A stretch of DNA of 64,000 nucleotides from Ehretia macrophylla (GCA_037974665.1 CM075766.1:51282569-51346568); one strand, 5' to 3'. Positions 49,501 through 62,208 are shown, counted from the stretch's first letter. Notes: generated by a model not told the origin, from the letters alone. Translations and numbers: made by a program.

Positions 49501-52500
49501 ATCCATTCCAAGAAGTTGAGGGTATTAAAAATCAATCAGCTGTTTATGTTGGAGTAGATAACATTCTTGCTGGTGTAGTTTATGTTGAGGATCAGATCAG
49601 AGAAGATGCCAGGCATGTTGTTGAATGTTTATCTAAGCAAGGATTAAGCACTTATTTGCTATCAGGGGACAAAAAGAATGCTGCCGAGTATGTTGCATCT
49701 ATTGTAGGGATTCCGAAGGAAAAGGTAAAAGGTTAAGTTGTTTTTGTTCTCTTCTTCCTTGAATGAATTACGGATGTATAGATTCGTTGACATTGTTACT
49801 GATACTGAATGCTGGATTCATTTACATTGTTACTGATACTGAATGCTGGATGTGAATTTACTATCAATGGAAGTTCTGAAAAGATGTTTAGGCTGAATGA
49901 AAATGTAACTTAATGAGGTTAAAGAAAGGAAATATTGCTACACTTGACTTTCTTTATCTTTATACATGCTATTCCTAGTCCTTATTACCGTGTCAATTTA
50001 TTTAAAATCCAAACCTAATGTGGGGATTTTCTTGTCAATACTTTGATAAAGATGGTAGTTCAAGTAGATGAAGAAGTAGGCCCCCTTGAATCAAATGCTA
50101 GAGACTGTACTAATTTGCATATATTGGGCATATCTGTATGGTACAGTCATTCTAAAGACCCAGATGTGTATTAGTTTGGAAGACTTTATTTTGGACAACC
50201 TTATGATCGTTAGGAGGGTTCTTAATGCAAAGAGGTTATATACTAAATTTCGCTGATATAGCATATAGGGAACAATTTTTGTAGTTCGTATCTGTCTTCT
50301 ATTAATATGTTCTAGCAGAGCAATCATCAGTGAGGTTTTGCATCCCTTATCTTGAAAATAAAAGCACTGGCGACATTTTCAATGTCGGATGACAGGTCAT
50401 TTATGAAGTCAAACCAGATCAAAAAAGGGAGTTCATCCGCCAACTTCAGAAGGATCAACACATTGTTGCTATGGTTGGTGATGGCATTAATGATGCTGCT
50501 GCCTTGGCTTCATCACATGTAGGAGTTGCCATCGGCGGAGGTGTTGGAGCTGCTAGTGAAGTGTCCTCCATTGTGCTGATGCACAACAGGTTGTCCCAGG
50601 TAATTTCAATGTATCCTTTCTATCTTTATTCTTCCTGCTTCTATGTTCTGTTTAGTGCTCATTTGGAGCCATATTGTCTTTTGATAAAATTAAATATCCT
50701 CATCGCTTTTATTTCTCGAAAAAAAAAAATCCTCATTGCTTTAAAGTATATAATACAGTTAGGGGTAGTACTCGAGAATATAAAACAAAGTCGGATTAAG
50801 CTATTTATAGGAGATAGAGACCCTTGCTCATACAATTTCAAATGGTTCCTTTTACACTTTCAATCACACTACCTTGTGGGCCATTTGATTATATTTTTCT
50901 AGTTGTTCCAAAATCCTCTCTAGATCTAATTATTTTCGTCAAAACGTTTTTCATTACTTAAATGACTGATCAACTCTTGCTGGAACTTTAACAGAAATGG
51001 TTTTGAACTTCGCCAAAGAACTGAGAAAATGTTAGTTCTGTCGGTTGAGGCAACCATATGAACCTATATATGAACAAACACAGCATATGAATGTTCTTGC
51101 ATTTTAGCCCCTCTTTAGTTGTCGCTCTATGTACACACTAAGAGTCTCAAGATTGGGTGCAGGTAATGATGCTACAGTTTCACCTGTATAATTTTTGACT
51201 GACGATTATGGACCTTGTGTAATACCGTAAGATGTTAATTTACTCAATTCTATACAGTTACTTGACGCTTTGGAGCTAAGCCGACTGACCATGAAGACTG
51301 TGAAGCAAAATCTTTGGTGGGCCTTTGCATACAACATAGTAAGTTGTTTCTCTTTTGCAAATAAAATAATTTCTTTTTCCGCATTACTATGTCTGTATTC
51401 AACTGCTGTACAATTTCGGCTTCGACATTTCTTCAAATGAAAAATAATGTTGTAATCTGAAGTTGCTGAAGTTCAAAAAAAAGAAATGCTTAGCCATGAG
51501 CATTATGTTGGAAACTATGTCTGGAGAAAGTACTAGAGGACAGTATTGGAAGCTGATGAAATGTGTGTCAATATCAGTTCTTTTATCAAGTCCAGTCCCA
51601 GAAGAGCTTCTAGTCCTTTATTTTTTCCCATTATTGAATCCTACACTAAGTTGCTGGTCACAATCTGATTGAAGTGTCCTTACATATTAAGGGGTTTTTT
51701 CAAGTAGAGTTGAATCCATAATTTGGTGGAGGAGACATATTTTAGAGTTTACATATCGGGCCGTGACAAGCTAGCATTGGTTTCTCTTATTTCTTCCATT
51801 CTGTGACAAGCTCGGATTGGTTTTTCTTATTTCTTCCCTTCCCCTGTCGTTGTTTCTGATCATTTTGCGTAGTTCATCTGGAGCTCATTTGTTCTATAAT
51901 AAATTGGAGTTTAAATGATAAAATTTGTTTGTGCCTGGAATTATTTGCTTGTTGGTTATATGACAACTCCTGTTAGGTATTCATTTGATACGTGTCAATT
52001 TATTTTCCGTACACATAGAGACACTCTGTGGGATTTCAACGTTAGCATGAAAGAGATTTTAAAGGAGAACGTGATTTCTCTGTCCGAATTAGAGGGAATT
52101 TTAGTTCATTCTAGCATTTCTATGTCCAGACTTCTAATGAGTCGAAGTTGTGATGTCAGACACTGCTAACTTTGTTGCTCCCAGTGGTGCCAATTCTTCA
52201 CGCGCACACCATCTTACGAGTCTGATAACTCTCTGCCTGAAGTCATCGTTTTACCCTAATTGCATCATACTGTTTTCAACCTTCTGCAATTTTTCACTTT
52301 TACCTTTTGCAGGTTGGAATTCCAATTGCAGCTGGAATTTTGTTGCCGGTGACAGGGACCATGCTTACTCCATCAATTGCTGGAGCTCTTATGGGTTTGA
52401 GCTCCATCGGTGTTGTGACAAATTCATTACTGTTGAGATTCAAGTTTTCATCAAAATATAACGACATTGGTGTCCCATCACCAAAGACTGAAACCCATTT

Positions 52501-52567
52501 GGAAGTCGTCGATAATGATGCAGACCTCAAGAACAGGTTGAAGCACGCGCAGCCAACAGCCAGATAA
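37577..52567 (+). CDS. PAA1: Chloroplast copper-transporting P1B-type ATPase PAA1/HMA6, 17 exons
   Basis: Copper pump of the chloroplast envelope that supplies Cu to plastocyanin and plastid Cu/Zn-SOD. Exons: 37577-38023, 38177-38230, 38654-38807, 41998-42072, 42204-42481, 43507-43740, 44257-44355, 44643-44792, 46498-46644, 46926-46976, 47074-47246, 47634-47769, 49007-49104, 49484-49724, 50396-50599, 51258-51338, 52313-52567. Phases agree throughout, giving 958 residues (Arabidopsis PAA1 about 949). Order: Ser/Arg-rich transit peptide, Gly-rich linker, heavy-metal-binding GMTCGGC (Cys153, Cys156), membrane helices, TGE actuator loop in exon 7, CPC copper site at 550-552 ([13 protein letters not shown]), DKTGT with phosphorylated Asp594, SNTIHPIG (His647-Pro648), and GDGIND at 807-812. 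All catalytic motifs are present. The frame is open upstream to 37532 without an ATG, so 37577 is the start. Intron 3 is 3.2 kb; intron 5 holds a TRIM. Confidence 0.94.
38808..41997. other. PAA1 intron 3 (3.2 kb)
   Basis: Long AT-rich intron with a (TTG)n run at about 38899-38922. A minus-strand open frame of 145 codons at 41241-41678 has no domain I recognise and no splice or promoter context. I see no transposon with defined ends. Confidence 0.65.
42709..42829 (+). repeat. 5' LTR of TRIM
   Basis: 121 bp, TG...CA, near-identical to 43085-43205. Confidence 0.92.
42830..42841 (+). other. TRIM primer-binding site (initiator Met tRNA)
   Basis: TGGTATCAGAGC, the classic complement to the 3' end of plant initiator tRNA-Met, directly adjoining the LTR. 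Confidence 0.9.
43085..43205 (+). repeat. 3' LTR of TRIM
   Basis: 121 bp, TG...CA, followed by the AAAAC target duplication. Confidence 0.92.
44793..46497. other. PAA1 intron 8 (1.7 kb)
   Basis: AT-rich intron. I see no element with defined ends and no coding frame of note. Confidence 0.6.
48458..48589. repeat. Two-copy tandem repeat (72-bp period) in PAA1 intron 12
   Basis: CATACTTCCACATGGCCCAT starts at 48458 and again at 48530. Each copy continues through AATAAGTTGT(A/G)ATTGTTTG to AAAATCCAAAA with few changes. Confidence 0.85.
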
Positions 52568-52613
52568 CGCAAGTCAGGGTACAGAGTCTTGCAGCCCTTC
52601 CATACATATGCAA

Positions 52614-52661
52614 GTCAGACTTTGTATACGCGCATACAACGTCGCGTATACAAAGTCTGAC
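52614..52661. repeat. Perfect inverted repeat (hairpin) after the PAA1 stop codon
   Basis: Two 19-bp arms (52614-52632 and 52643-52661) are exact reverse complements, GTCAGACTTTGTATACGCG and its complement, around a 10-nt loop. It lies 46 bp after the PAA1 UAA, so it is very likely within the 3' UTR. It is not followed by a T-run, and plant Pol II does not use hairpin terminators, so it is listed as a structure without an assigned role. Confidence 0.9.
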
Positions 52662-53825
52662 GCATCATGTCGAGCCTATCTATGACTGTCAACCGGGGGG
52701 AGGGGGAGTGGGGGCGTATTGAGTTTGACTAATTTTATGCTACACTGGACAAGTGTATCACATGTATATCTGATGCAAGAAGTGACCTACAAATAGGGGT
52801 GGCTGTATCTTTAATGGTTACATCTACATCGGTGCGTAGGTGTAGGTGTAGGTGTAGGTGTTTTTTGGAAAATTTAAGACATTTTAAAAACAATAATTCG
52901 CGATATGCTTTGTTGTTGTCAACAGTTTGATTATAGCTCCAAATCTGCATTCCAATGAGATGATTCAGATAGCCAAAAAGACCTCAATTCCAACGAGAAA
53001 TTATATCAATACTTCTCGGCTGAGCTGAGAAAAGTACTTACAAGTTTGCTTTACTGCTTAAATCCCCTACGTGCTTATTTCAAGAAGGTAAATAACAAAA
53101 AATGATTTTGTCAAACTTGTTTTGTACTTGTAGGGCGCAGGAGTTGTAAGCAACTCAGAAAGGCAACTATTTGTAGCATACTGTATGCATCAATCAGGCT
53201 TTATATAAACCCAAGTGCTTATAAGGAATTGATTGCTGAGCCGTACGAGGTAGGAAACTCTCAAGTAGGGTTCTAATGGAAGGAATTGTCAAGAGGTTGA
53301 ACAAAACAAGAAAGAAAGATACCATAGTAGATGAGTTTAAATATCATGAAACAAACACAATGGCCTCTGTTAGTGTTGGTCTAAAGATTTCCATCAATCT
53401 CAAATGCTCAGCACTAGTTTGAGCAAAGTTGAGATGTAGCATTGTTCAAATGAAACACTCCGAGAGACACTACGATGTAACACGTTGCACTCGTCTAATT
53501 TTCGCAATATCAATTCGTCAAATAAAGATAGCAAAATATGACTAATTACAACAGTAAGTTGGGAGAATAAAGGTGAAGAATTAGAGGAAGTAAGTGTAAC
53601 CCAAGAGTCGGAAGCAAAATTTCCCCAACTAATAAAAGATGCGGAAGCTCCAAAATCAGCTTAAGCAGAACCCATGCAACGCTCATCTGTTGTTGCACGT
53701 TCTGGCATGAATTGCAAAATGTAGCACTTAACCAGTTATTCCTGGTCTCCCAATGATGAACGCCTCAGTCAAACTACCGGAGACAAACTCCATCGAGACT
53801 GTGATTCAGTGACGAAACTAAAACC
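52662..53825. other. Convergent intergenic region between PAA1 and KUP7
   Basis: About 1.2 kb shared by the 3' UTRs and terminators of two tail-to-tail genes. A short (GGTGTA)4 run occurs at about 52836-52860. No gene is supported. Confidence 0.65.
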
Positions 53826-56800
53826 TCATACCATGTAAGTCATGCCTACCTGCATCAAATGCGTGTGTGGCACGCTCAAATTTGCAATTCCCCTCCTGCA
53901 GTTCTTTCTTAAGAAAGCGTAGAAATAATTTATGACGAGCTTTTTGATGAACCATGAATCCTTCCTCGCCCTAATGTCTCCATGACCCAGAAGATATACT
54001 ACTCCAGATTCTTTTGCTTTGCGTATGAAAGAGAGCTCCTTCTCAAGACTCTGCTCTGCATCTGACGTAGTAGGATCAGAAGAAGGCTCTGGCTTCACCT
54101 CTCCTGACGTGCTTGCTTCTGAGATGGACTTGCCTGTGTCCTTAAAGTCGGCCAAAAGAGGAACACCAAGCGAATAAACACTACCATTGGGAGCTATGAG
54201 AACCCTCGAGTAGTTCTCCTCTTCAGAATCTGAATCACCATCACCATCACCATCACTCTCAAGTGACCGTTCTTGAGCTTCTCTGCGAATGAACTTCTCA
54301 AGACTCTCAATGAGCAGCTGTTCAAAGGTCTGGTGATTTTCTTTACGGGCATCCTTGTATCCATATCTGTCAGAGAAAGAATTAGAAAGTACAGTAAGGT
54401 GCTGGAGTCCATACATGTCCAAGTAGAGGACATATATTAAGCCATTGGGAGAACTAGTTAAAACTATTGCAGTAAATAATCTATACCAGGCGGGTCACTC
54501 TAAATATAACACTAATACAATTAACTAAGGAAAACAAATGTTACAGATTGAGATCCTCAAAGAAGAAACAATACAAGGTGGTTTATGCTCAAGGATGACC
54601 TGCCTTCAATAAGTCAAAATAAACATGCCTCCAGGGGTAAGGTGGATGTTCATCCACTCAATAGATGCAAATTCTTCAAACCAGCCAACCCCCCATCCGG
54701 CCTAGAGACATTGGGGGTGGGCCCGACATGCTGTGGGGCCCACCTGTGTGTGACTAGGCGGTTGGGAGGTTGGGTGGTTTGAAGTGCAACCCGTCAATAA
54801 TGAAGCAACTAGGAAGACAGTCTCCTAATTGAAGATGAATATTATACCTGGCAACACAGCGGAATATATGGTAGCTTTTGGGGCAGACCCGCCGGAAGAG
54901 AAACCTTTCACTTTGAGGCACCACAGGCACAGGTACATATTTTATACAAACAAAAATTATCATGGAATGTACAGCGGGAAGGGTGGTTAGGAAGTGTCCA
55001 AATATTGCAGGTATGCCCTTTGCTAGCTCATTGTAGAGCAAACCAATCCCAGGAGCTCTCATTGTTCCAAGGTTAGGACCCAGCTGCCGCAACAAATCCA
55101 TCGACATCTTTTGCTTGACCTCAGTTTCATACCTTAGCTTGCTGCCATAATTCCAGACGTACATTATGAAAAACATGACTACTGCAAACACCAATATGAT
55201 CCAACTTCCGTCTCCCACACTCCATAAAACTGATGAAAAGAACGTCAACTCCAAGCCCAGGAACAGAATAACAAAAGTCAGCACAATAAAGATGTTTATT
55301 TGCCATATAAGAAGCATTACAAGAGTTACTAAGATTGTAGTCATCATCATCACTCCGAGCTCAGCAATGCCTGTGGAACAGAATTAACATCAGATGATAC
55401 TAGGCTACCAAATAAGATCTATGAAAGCTAGCAAGTTCAAAGGGAAACTCGAATAATAGGAAGCATATTATTGTTTTCCTCTATCAATTAACATGAGAAT
55501 AACTGTCAGACACGTCATACAATATATAAAAGAACCTTCTCACAAGCTCAGTACTTGAAATGCTACTAGAACAAACTGTATTGTGAGCTCTAAATATTTT
55601 GTCCGACACCCAAAGGATCATTTGATGCGCTTCCAAGTAAAACCAACAATGCAGAATTCCAATAGACAAACCAAACAGAAATTTGAAACACGGGCCAATA
55701 TCATGTCATGCCATCAATTTCGTAAAATTAACATGATAATATTTGGCCGACAAGCAATTACAAATTGAAGTCATGGGGGCCTCAAATCTCCAATAGCACC
55801 TGAAATTGATTACTTAGAACAATCTCCTTATCAAGATATAAATAACAGTCTCTCCAAGTGATATAAAGAACCATTTATAGTGTTTGCAAAATGGGCATAC
55901 AAGAACAATTTTGAAACTCATTGCTAATGACCAAGCTTTAAGAATATAATTCCTATATATGCTTCACATTATCACAGTAACCCACATATAGCGCGCATTT
56001 CTTAACTTTTATTTACACCTTGAAGCAACTTCTATTGATCAGCCAATTATTGAGAACTAGTAATATAGTTACAGATTTCAATTTCAATTTTTTTTATTCC
56101 TTCACAATCTGATAACTTTGCTACTGTTCACTAAAGTCCACATTTAGGTATTACTTTCGGCATCAAATTTGTTGCACGTGCTCTCCTGCACTAACTAAAT
56201 TTCCTTATCCAATATCTTCCACCTCATAGAATGATATCCCTCTGAAAACTTCTTTGCAAGCAATTGCAAGCTTCCATCCATTTCGGTGCCCATTCAAAAG
56301 AACACCACAAATAGCAGTCAATAAATGGAAACACTTCTGGCAGGAAAGAAATGGTAGAATTCATGGTACTGGCACATGCTCGGAGGAACAAATTATTGAG
56401 AAAGTCCTTATGAATGTTAGGGAAAAAATCTCATTACAAAGTAAATATGTCAATAGTGTACAAAATAGATCTCTTTGCTCTTCATGGGAAATTATAGATA
56501 GACTGATGTAAAGATCCCTTGTAAACGATCATTTGTGTTTTTGCGGTGGAATGAAATGATTACTTGTTTAGCAAAAAAAAAAAAAATGGAAACACTTCTT
56601 CTTTTATGAATAAGTTTCTGGAAACATATAGCGGACCACATCTATAACCATGCTCCAGTTCCATATAAAAAGGTTCAGAAAAGTTATCAGAAAGAAGATC
56701 GCATGGAGTATCTACAAATATATTCACCAAGGTTAATAGAATGAACTTTGTAACATATAAAGAAAACTTCAACAGAAGGAGCAAGTATTACCATAGGCAT

Positions 56801-59800
56801 TTCCAACTTCGTAGATATTTGAAATAGTGCAGACAACCACCAGGGAAAATACCAGCAAAAACCAGTTCATGACTGGGATATAAATCTGACCCATGAATTT
56901 TCGAGATGTATGAATAATTTTAAGGCGAGGAAAACAACCGAGTGCTGTTGACTGTTTAATACAAGAGAAAGTGGCTGTTGTCATTGCCCGACTGGCTATC
57001 AATGCAGCTATATTAGCAATGAGGAACACAGGCCAGAAAGCTCCACCTGCAGCAAAAATGTGAAATTCCTCAGAGAATATGTTTTTACTTATAATCAACC
57101 TCCTCCAGTTAATACATATATAGCTTCAGTATTTGTATTCATCATCAGAATACACAGAAAATCCTAAAAAACCTAACCTCCAAAGGGAGAGGTAAGAAAG
57201 GTCATGCAAACTTCTTTCATTCTATACTAATATGGGTAGATCTATAAATGCCTAAAGTATTCAGATGGAATTCAATTACTATGTAGCTTATCATTAGTTG
57301 TAACTTTTTGAATCCTGAAGATAAACAAAATTAAAATCAAATATATCTAGTTCTCTTTTGACCTTGAAATATCAACTGATGAAAGAAGAAATCTTCTAAA
57401 GAAGATGGGGGGGAAAAGAGAGAGAGTAGGATATCATTTTCCGTAAAAAGAAGTTCATCCATATCAAGTGTTTAGCTTAACTTCATCCATATTAATACAT
57501 TTACTTCTTGTAACAACTCTTTTCCAGATACTAACAAAAAAAAGTAATGATGAAAATTTCCGTTCTTTTTCCAATTAAAGGAGGAAAAATAAGCAATAAC
57601 ATTTACCAGGAATTGAAGAGAAGAAGGCTTGTGTTGTATCAGCATGGTTCTCCATAAGGTAGGCAGCTTGACCAAGGTAACCGAGAAGAAGGCAAGGCAG
57701 AACAAGAAATACAAAAGTAAGCTGCAAGCAAAAAATTTCCAATATTACGGACATGTATCTAACCAGAAAATTGCTGAATGGTAGCAAAGGAGACAACATG
57801 TTCAGAACCACCAGCAACTTCTAAAAAAAAAAAAGCGTAAGTTAATCTCTTTTTCTGCTTTACCTGAACAGATCTCACAGAAAAATAGCAAAGATCTGCA
57901 AACATTGCTTCAGAACCTGAATTATACAAGTGATCATCAGCAATCTAAGAAAATAAATAAGTAAAACGAAAGGAAAAATACAGTAGGAGATGACAAGGGA
58001 TGGTATATTCTTCATCAATGAACAGATGACCAAAGACAGAACTAAGTCAATCACATTAAGCTTCATATAGACACAAAGAGCAAATGCGCAAATGTACTTT
58101 AACAAATTGAAGAGCCATGCCATGGTTGAGAATAGAGTATGTACTATGTAAATGGAACTTGTAGAGTTAGAAATGACAGATCCGCCATGCATCATGAGTG
58201 TTCATCCATCACCCTGAAGTGAAAACCAGTGATATCCATTCTACAATGTTGAAGAGACCCTCAACAATAACAACCACCACCCAAAAAACAAAACTTTAAG
58301 AAAAGCCAAGTGACATTGCATAAGAAAATTAATTTGAGCTTCTGCTACTTAGGCCGTTACTGTTTACTCTGACAAATTGAGAATCCAGTACAAATATAAC
58401 ATTCAGTACAAATATATATTCCAGTCTCAAAGTCAAAAATAAATACAGATCTCATTTGTATTGAGTCAATAACTGATTAGACAGATTCAAGAGAAATTCC
58501 CATGATCCATGTTGGCCAAAAATCACCACCTTGCTATCCTTAATACAGAACACGTAGAAAAACAAAATAACAAGCAAACAACTAACACCGACATCCCTAG
58601 AAAACTGAAGGTGATAGTTTTACCATCTTTAATCAATGATGTGCAAGATTAGCATGTCTTCATAAATTTTATAATATTTTGAAAAACAAGCTCAACATAG
58701 AGCCATCTGAAACAGATCTTTTAGTACCGCAAAATGTCATCTAAAGAAATTAACATTACTTCCTTCTAAAGAATTTTAAATGTCCAAAGTAGTTACCTGT
58801 TGCACACAGAATACATCCTCCAAGAGAATACCAAGCCTTGGTTGAGTTGCGCTTGAAGAAGTAATATATGTGAATCGGATTAAATGCCCTCAAGACACGA
58901 GCGTCATATTTTACAAGGTTGTATATGCCAATGCCCCCAAGAGAACAGAACCATATGAACAAGGCAGGACCAACCACAAGCCCTACTTTACTTGTCCCAT
59001 ACTTCTGTACACTAAACAAAACTACAAGAAATGCTACTGATATCATCACCACTTCATCTGCGAAAAACAGAAATGAACTAAATAGTTTAGTAATGTGGGT
59101 GATTTTTAATAAAAGCAGTTTTAGTTACACAGTATAAGCAGCTACATACAGAAAAGAAAATAACGTTGGGACCATCAAATCCTATTAATTTAGCGAGATA
59201 TTAATTTATCGATAAATTAATAACTATTAATTAATAGAAATATTTTTTATTTTTTGGCTCTATAGTAAACATATTATGATTATGATGTCTTTTTTCGGTC
59301 TAATTTGAAAATATAAGTAATGATAATAGAAGATAAAATTTAATTTAGTGAGATTAGAAAAAAGTTTTTCTAATCTCGTATCCAAGTTCTTGTAGGATTA
59401 GGATGATAACTAATTTCTCTAATCTTGTATCTTAATCCTTGTAGGATTATCTCAATTTTTTCTCTTTAAATAATTAAATATGAGATTCAACTAGATTTGA
59501 AGTTCAACAAAAGACAAGCTACTCTTGATTCATATTTTAGGAAAATCTCATAGTCAATTTATTATGTACTTTTTAGCTAATTATTAATTTATGAAATATT
59601 TGAATCAATAAAATACAAAGGAAATTGTTTTAAATGTATTATCTTATAATTTTATCGAATTTATCAACTTTTTACACTGGTCCCAAGTTGGGACCAAACA
59701 TTTTTATTAATTAAAAGAGATTATTAATTTATCGAGTATTAATTTAAAGAGGTTCTACTGTATGTATGCATGATTTATTTCAAAAATGTCCACCTGTTGG

Positions 59801-62196
59801 CTTATGCGAAAAATCGTTTTGCCCCAAAAATTAAGTCACTTGTCGAGGTTCTACAGTATGTATGCATGATTTATTTCAAAAATGTCCACCTGTTGGCTAA
59901 TGGGAAAAATACTTTTGACCCAAAAATTAAGTCACTTGTAGAAGTTAAATAACTGAAAATAAAGACACAATTTTTATTTTATTTTCAGTTAATTAGTTTT
60001 GTTTATAGTTCCAGGAGGGCATTGGTCAGTAGAAAGATTAAGCAACTTTCATTCTACCTTAAATTTCCATAAATAGAATCCTCATACCTTGCTTAACGCC
60101 AGGAACTCCAACTTTCAAGCCTCCAACAGCAGATGTTACTGCACTATGTCAAGTCTAACATTAACATCAATTTCAAGTGATGTAGCAGACCAGATTTGCA
60201 AAAGAAAAACTCCTCTACCAACTGAAAACAAAATCACCGTGTGGCGGGGACAAAATGCGTAAGAAGCTATAAGCTACAAATTACCTGACATTGCTGGTGT
60301 AACAACACCATTAGCTATCACCATAGAAGTACCCGCAAGAACTAACATCAAAAGAAGCTTCTTCAGTGTAAGTGAAGCTTCAAGTCTTTCCTTTAATTTC
60401 AATGATCTCTCAAGTTCTGGAGATGGCACCTTTAATCTGAAACTTGATATTCGAGCATCTGATGGAAGCTGATTTGGCAAAAGACTAACCTTGGCATGCC
60501 TACAGATCAAAGAGTAGAGAGCAAAAGTGCCGCCTGCAGTATTTAGGCAAGGAGAAAAATGTATAAATTTAAAGAACATAAGATAACAATAGACTCTAAT
60601 GATGTAGACTAACATGTTGTAAAAGAGGCCTGGCATACCTTCGCCATCATCATTGGCCCAAAGGACAATAAGAACATATTTGATCAATGGGATCAAAATA
60701 AGGGTATACAACACTAGAGACAATGCACCAAGAACATCTTCATTTCCATTGGCTGGAGCTTTGCTGAACATAACACTGAAGGTATATAACGGGCTAGTCC
60801 CAACATCACCGAAGACAATTCCCAATGTCTGAAAAACCAGAACAATTTTCCTGCCTAAAGTGGCATCCTGCAAGCACATTTTTAAAATTAAGACGCCACC
60901 TGTTAAGGACCATCACAAGAAAATTAACAAAAAGTTTCTATACAATGGATCTTCTTCCTCCAACCACTTTTTAGATTTTTAGCTAATATATGTAGTCACA
61001 ATTTAAAAACAGAAAAAAAAAATCGACACTTGTGGCTCAAATAAGGAGAGCTAAAACAATGAAGCAACAATAACTGGAACCAATAGTCATGTAGAAAACA
61101 CAAAGACTCCCTGGTTAGCTAGAAAACAAAGTAGAGGCCTCTCCATGTTGCCTGATTTTCCATCAGATCAATACCAACCATCCAGAAGACACGAAATAAG
61201 CACTTGCTCTAACCAAGTGTATATATCAAAATATCATGGCTATGAATTACAAGCAAAAACGAGCCGACAAATATCCGGCCTATGATTTACTAGCTCAGTT
61301 GAGAAAAGCTGCCATTCTATGCTTACAGTGTACCAGGGTCCAGGAACATATAAAGGAACAACTGAAAATGGGGCAATCAAAATCCACTTTACAACACCGG
61401 CAAGTGATGTGTAGTACATATCCATACATAAGCACTTATACTTTATTTCGCATATATCTTTTTAATTCACTAATGTAGAGTTTGGCATCGTTAGATCCAT
61501 ATAACTAACCTCACCTAATGGATAAAGCTTGCTTTAATTTGTTAGTAAAACTATAAAAGGAAGATATATAGAGAAACTGAAATCATACATGAATAGTGCA
61601 AGAAAGGAAGTATACTTAGCTGATCAAGCTTAATTGAGTAGTTTACCTTAACTGAAGCAAACAACTAACGACTTCAGTTTATGAACTTATTTATCTAAAC
61701 TTCAACGTATTAGTTTATATAATTTCTTTCCTTGAAAGCCAAATAGTAGTAGAAACCGCAGCCCGAAACACGAAGCTCCCGCTGTACATAGTTCCAGACT
61801 GTGACCAGCTCGACAATACATAAACCAGCAAGCACGTTATGTATACAGCTACTGAATAGAATCGTAGGGAACTGAATATGTATTCATGCGTAGAAGAAAA
61901 TGTACCTCGTAATCGTTCCTTGTAGCGCCGGGAACTTCGAGGGCTTCAACATCGAAGGAGTCGATCCGAGGTCCAGTCCGAATCAGCCGCTGCTCGGCAT
62001 TATCCTCCTCCTCGTCGTCATCGGAAGGATTGCTGCGCGGCGGCGAATCAACATCGGGGCGGCCGTTTCTGTCATCGTCGTCGTCGCCGTCGTTGTCGAT
62101 CTCCGAATCGTCATCGTCTTGGTACACCCAACGCGATTCCATCGAATCCATCGACGTTAGCCCTCCGTTCTCTCTCTCCGATCCCTCCTCCGCCAT
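53826..62196 (-). CDS. KUP7: HAK/KUP/KT potassium transporter, KUP7-like, ten exons
   Basis: Plasma-membrane or endomembrane K+ transporter with about twelve membrane helices and a long cytosolic C-terminus. Exons on the minus strand: 62196-61906, 60867-60639, 60533-60285, 60138-60088, 59057-58797, 57916-57864, 57721-57607, 57046-56792, 55370-54848, 54366-53826. All are GT-AG and in phase, giving 855 residues (Arabidopsis KUP7 is 858). The N-terminus is acidic (a D/E-rich stretch through residue 70) and is followed by LIRTGPRIDSFDVEALEVPG, characteristic of KUP7. GDVGTSPLY, the family signature in the first helix, is at 117-125. Later blocks include VLWANDDGEGGTFALYSL, NPIHIYYFFKRNS, GQAAYLMENHAD, TATFSCIKQSTALGCFPRLK and the cytosolic ending HLMQVGMTYMV. 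A D/S/E-rich insertion sits in the last exon. In Arabidopsis KUP7 helps in root K+ uptake and xylem loading; the same role here is inferred. Confidence 0.94.
55371..56791. other. KUP7 intron 8
   Basis: 1.4-kb intron carrying a truncated LINE insertion (56339-56583). The rest is AT-rich with nothing recognisable. Confidence 0.65.
56339..56583 (+). mobile_element. 5'-truncated LINE fragment in KUP7 intron 8
   Basis: About 245 bp ending in a poly-A run. It is flanked by a perfect 16-bp target duplication AAATGGAAACACTTCT (56323-56338 and 56584-56599). The open frame from the junction encodes WQERNGRIHGTG, then EEQIIEKVLMNVREK and a UAA-type end. This is the pattern found at the C-terminus of plant L1-type ORF2 proteins downstream of the RT domain. 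A short 5'-truncated copy with poly-A and a long target duplication is the signature of target-primed reverse transcription. It lies antisense to the host gene. Confidence 0.85.
59058..60087. other. KUP7 intron 4 with AT-rich repeats
   Basis: 1.0-kb intron. GTTGGGACCA occurs at about 59164 and again at about 59687, each followed by ATTAATTTATCGA-type sequence. A 96-bp tandem duplication follows at 59751-59942. This suggests remains of a repeat element, but I could not define its ends. Confidence 0.55.
59751..59942. repeat. Two-copy 96-bp tandem repeat in KUP7 intron 4
   Basis: GGTTCTAC(T/A)GTATGTATGC begins at 59751 and 59847. The copies match closely to 59846 and 59942. Because 96 is a multiple of three, the plus-strand frame at 59770-59952 stays open through both copies; this is not evidence of coding. 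Confidence 0.88.
60868..61905. other. KUP7 intron 1
   Basis: 1.0-kb intron between the acidic N-terminal exon and the first transmembrane exon. AT-rich, with no recognisable element or gene. Confidence 0.65.
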
Positions 62197-62208
62197 CTCT
62201 CACTCCCC

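Noticed and set aside
52614..52661. Rho-independent-type terminator
   Set aside because: The hairpin lacks a following T-run and the gene is a plant nuclear gene, where hairpin terminators are not used.
59770..59952. 60-codon frame with an internal 32-residue repeat
   Set aside because: The frame stays open only because a 96-bp unit is duplicated in phase. It lies in an intron on the opposite strand and has no homology I recognise.
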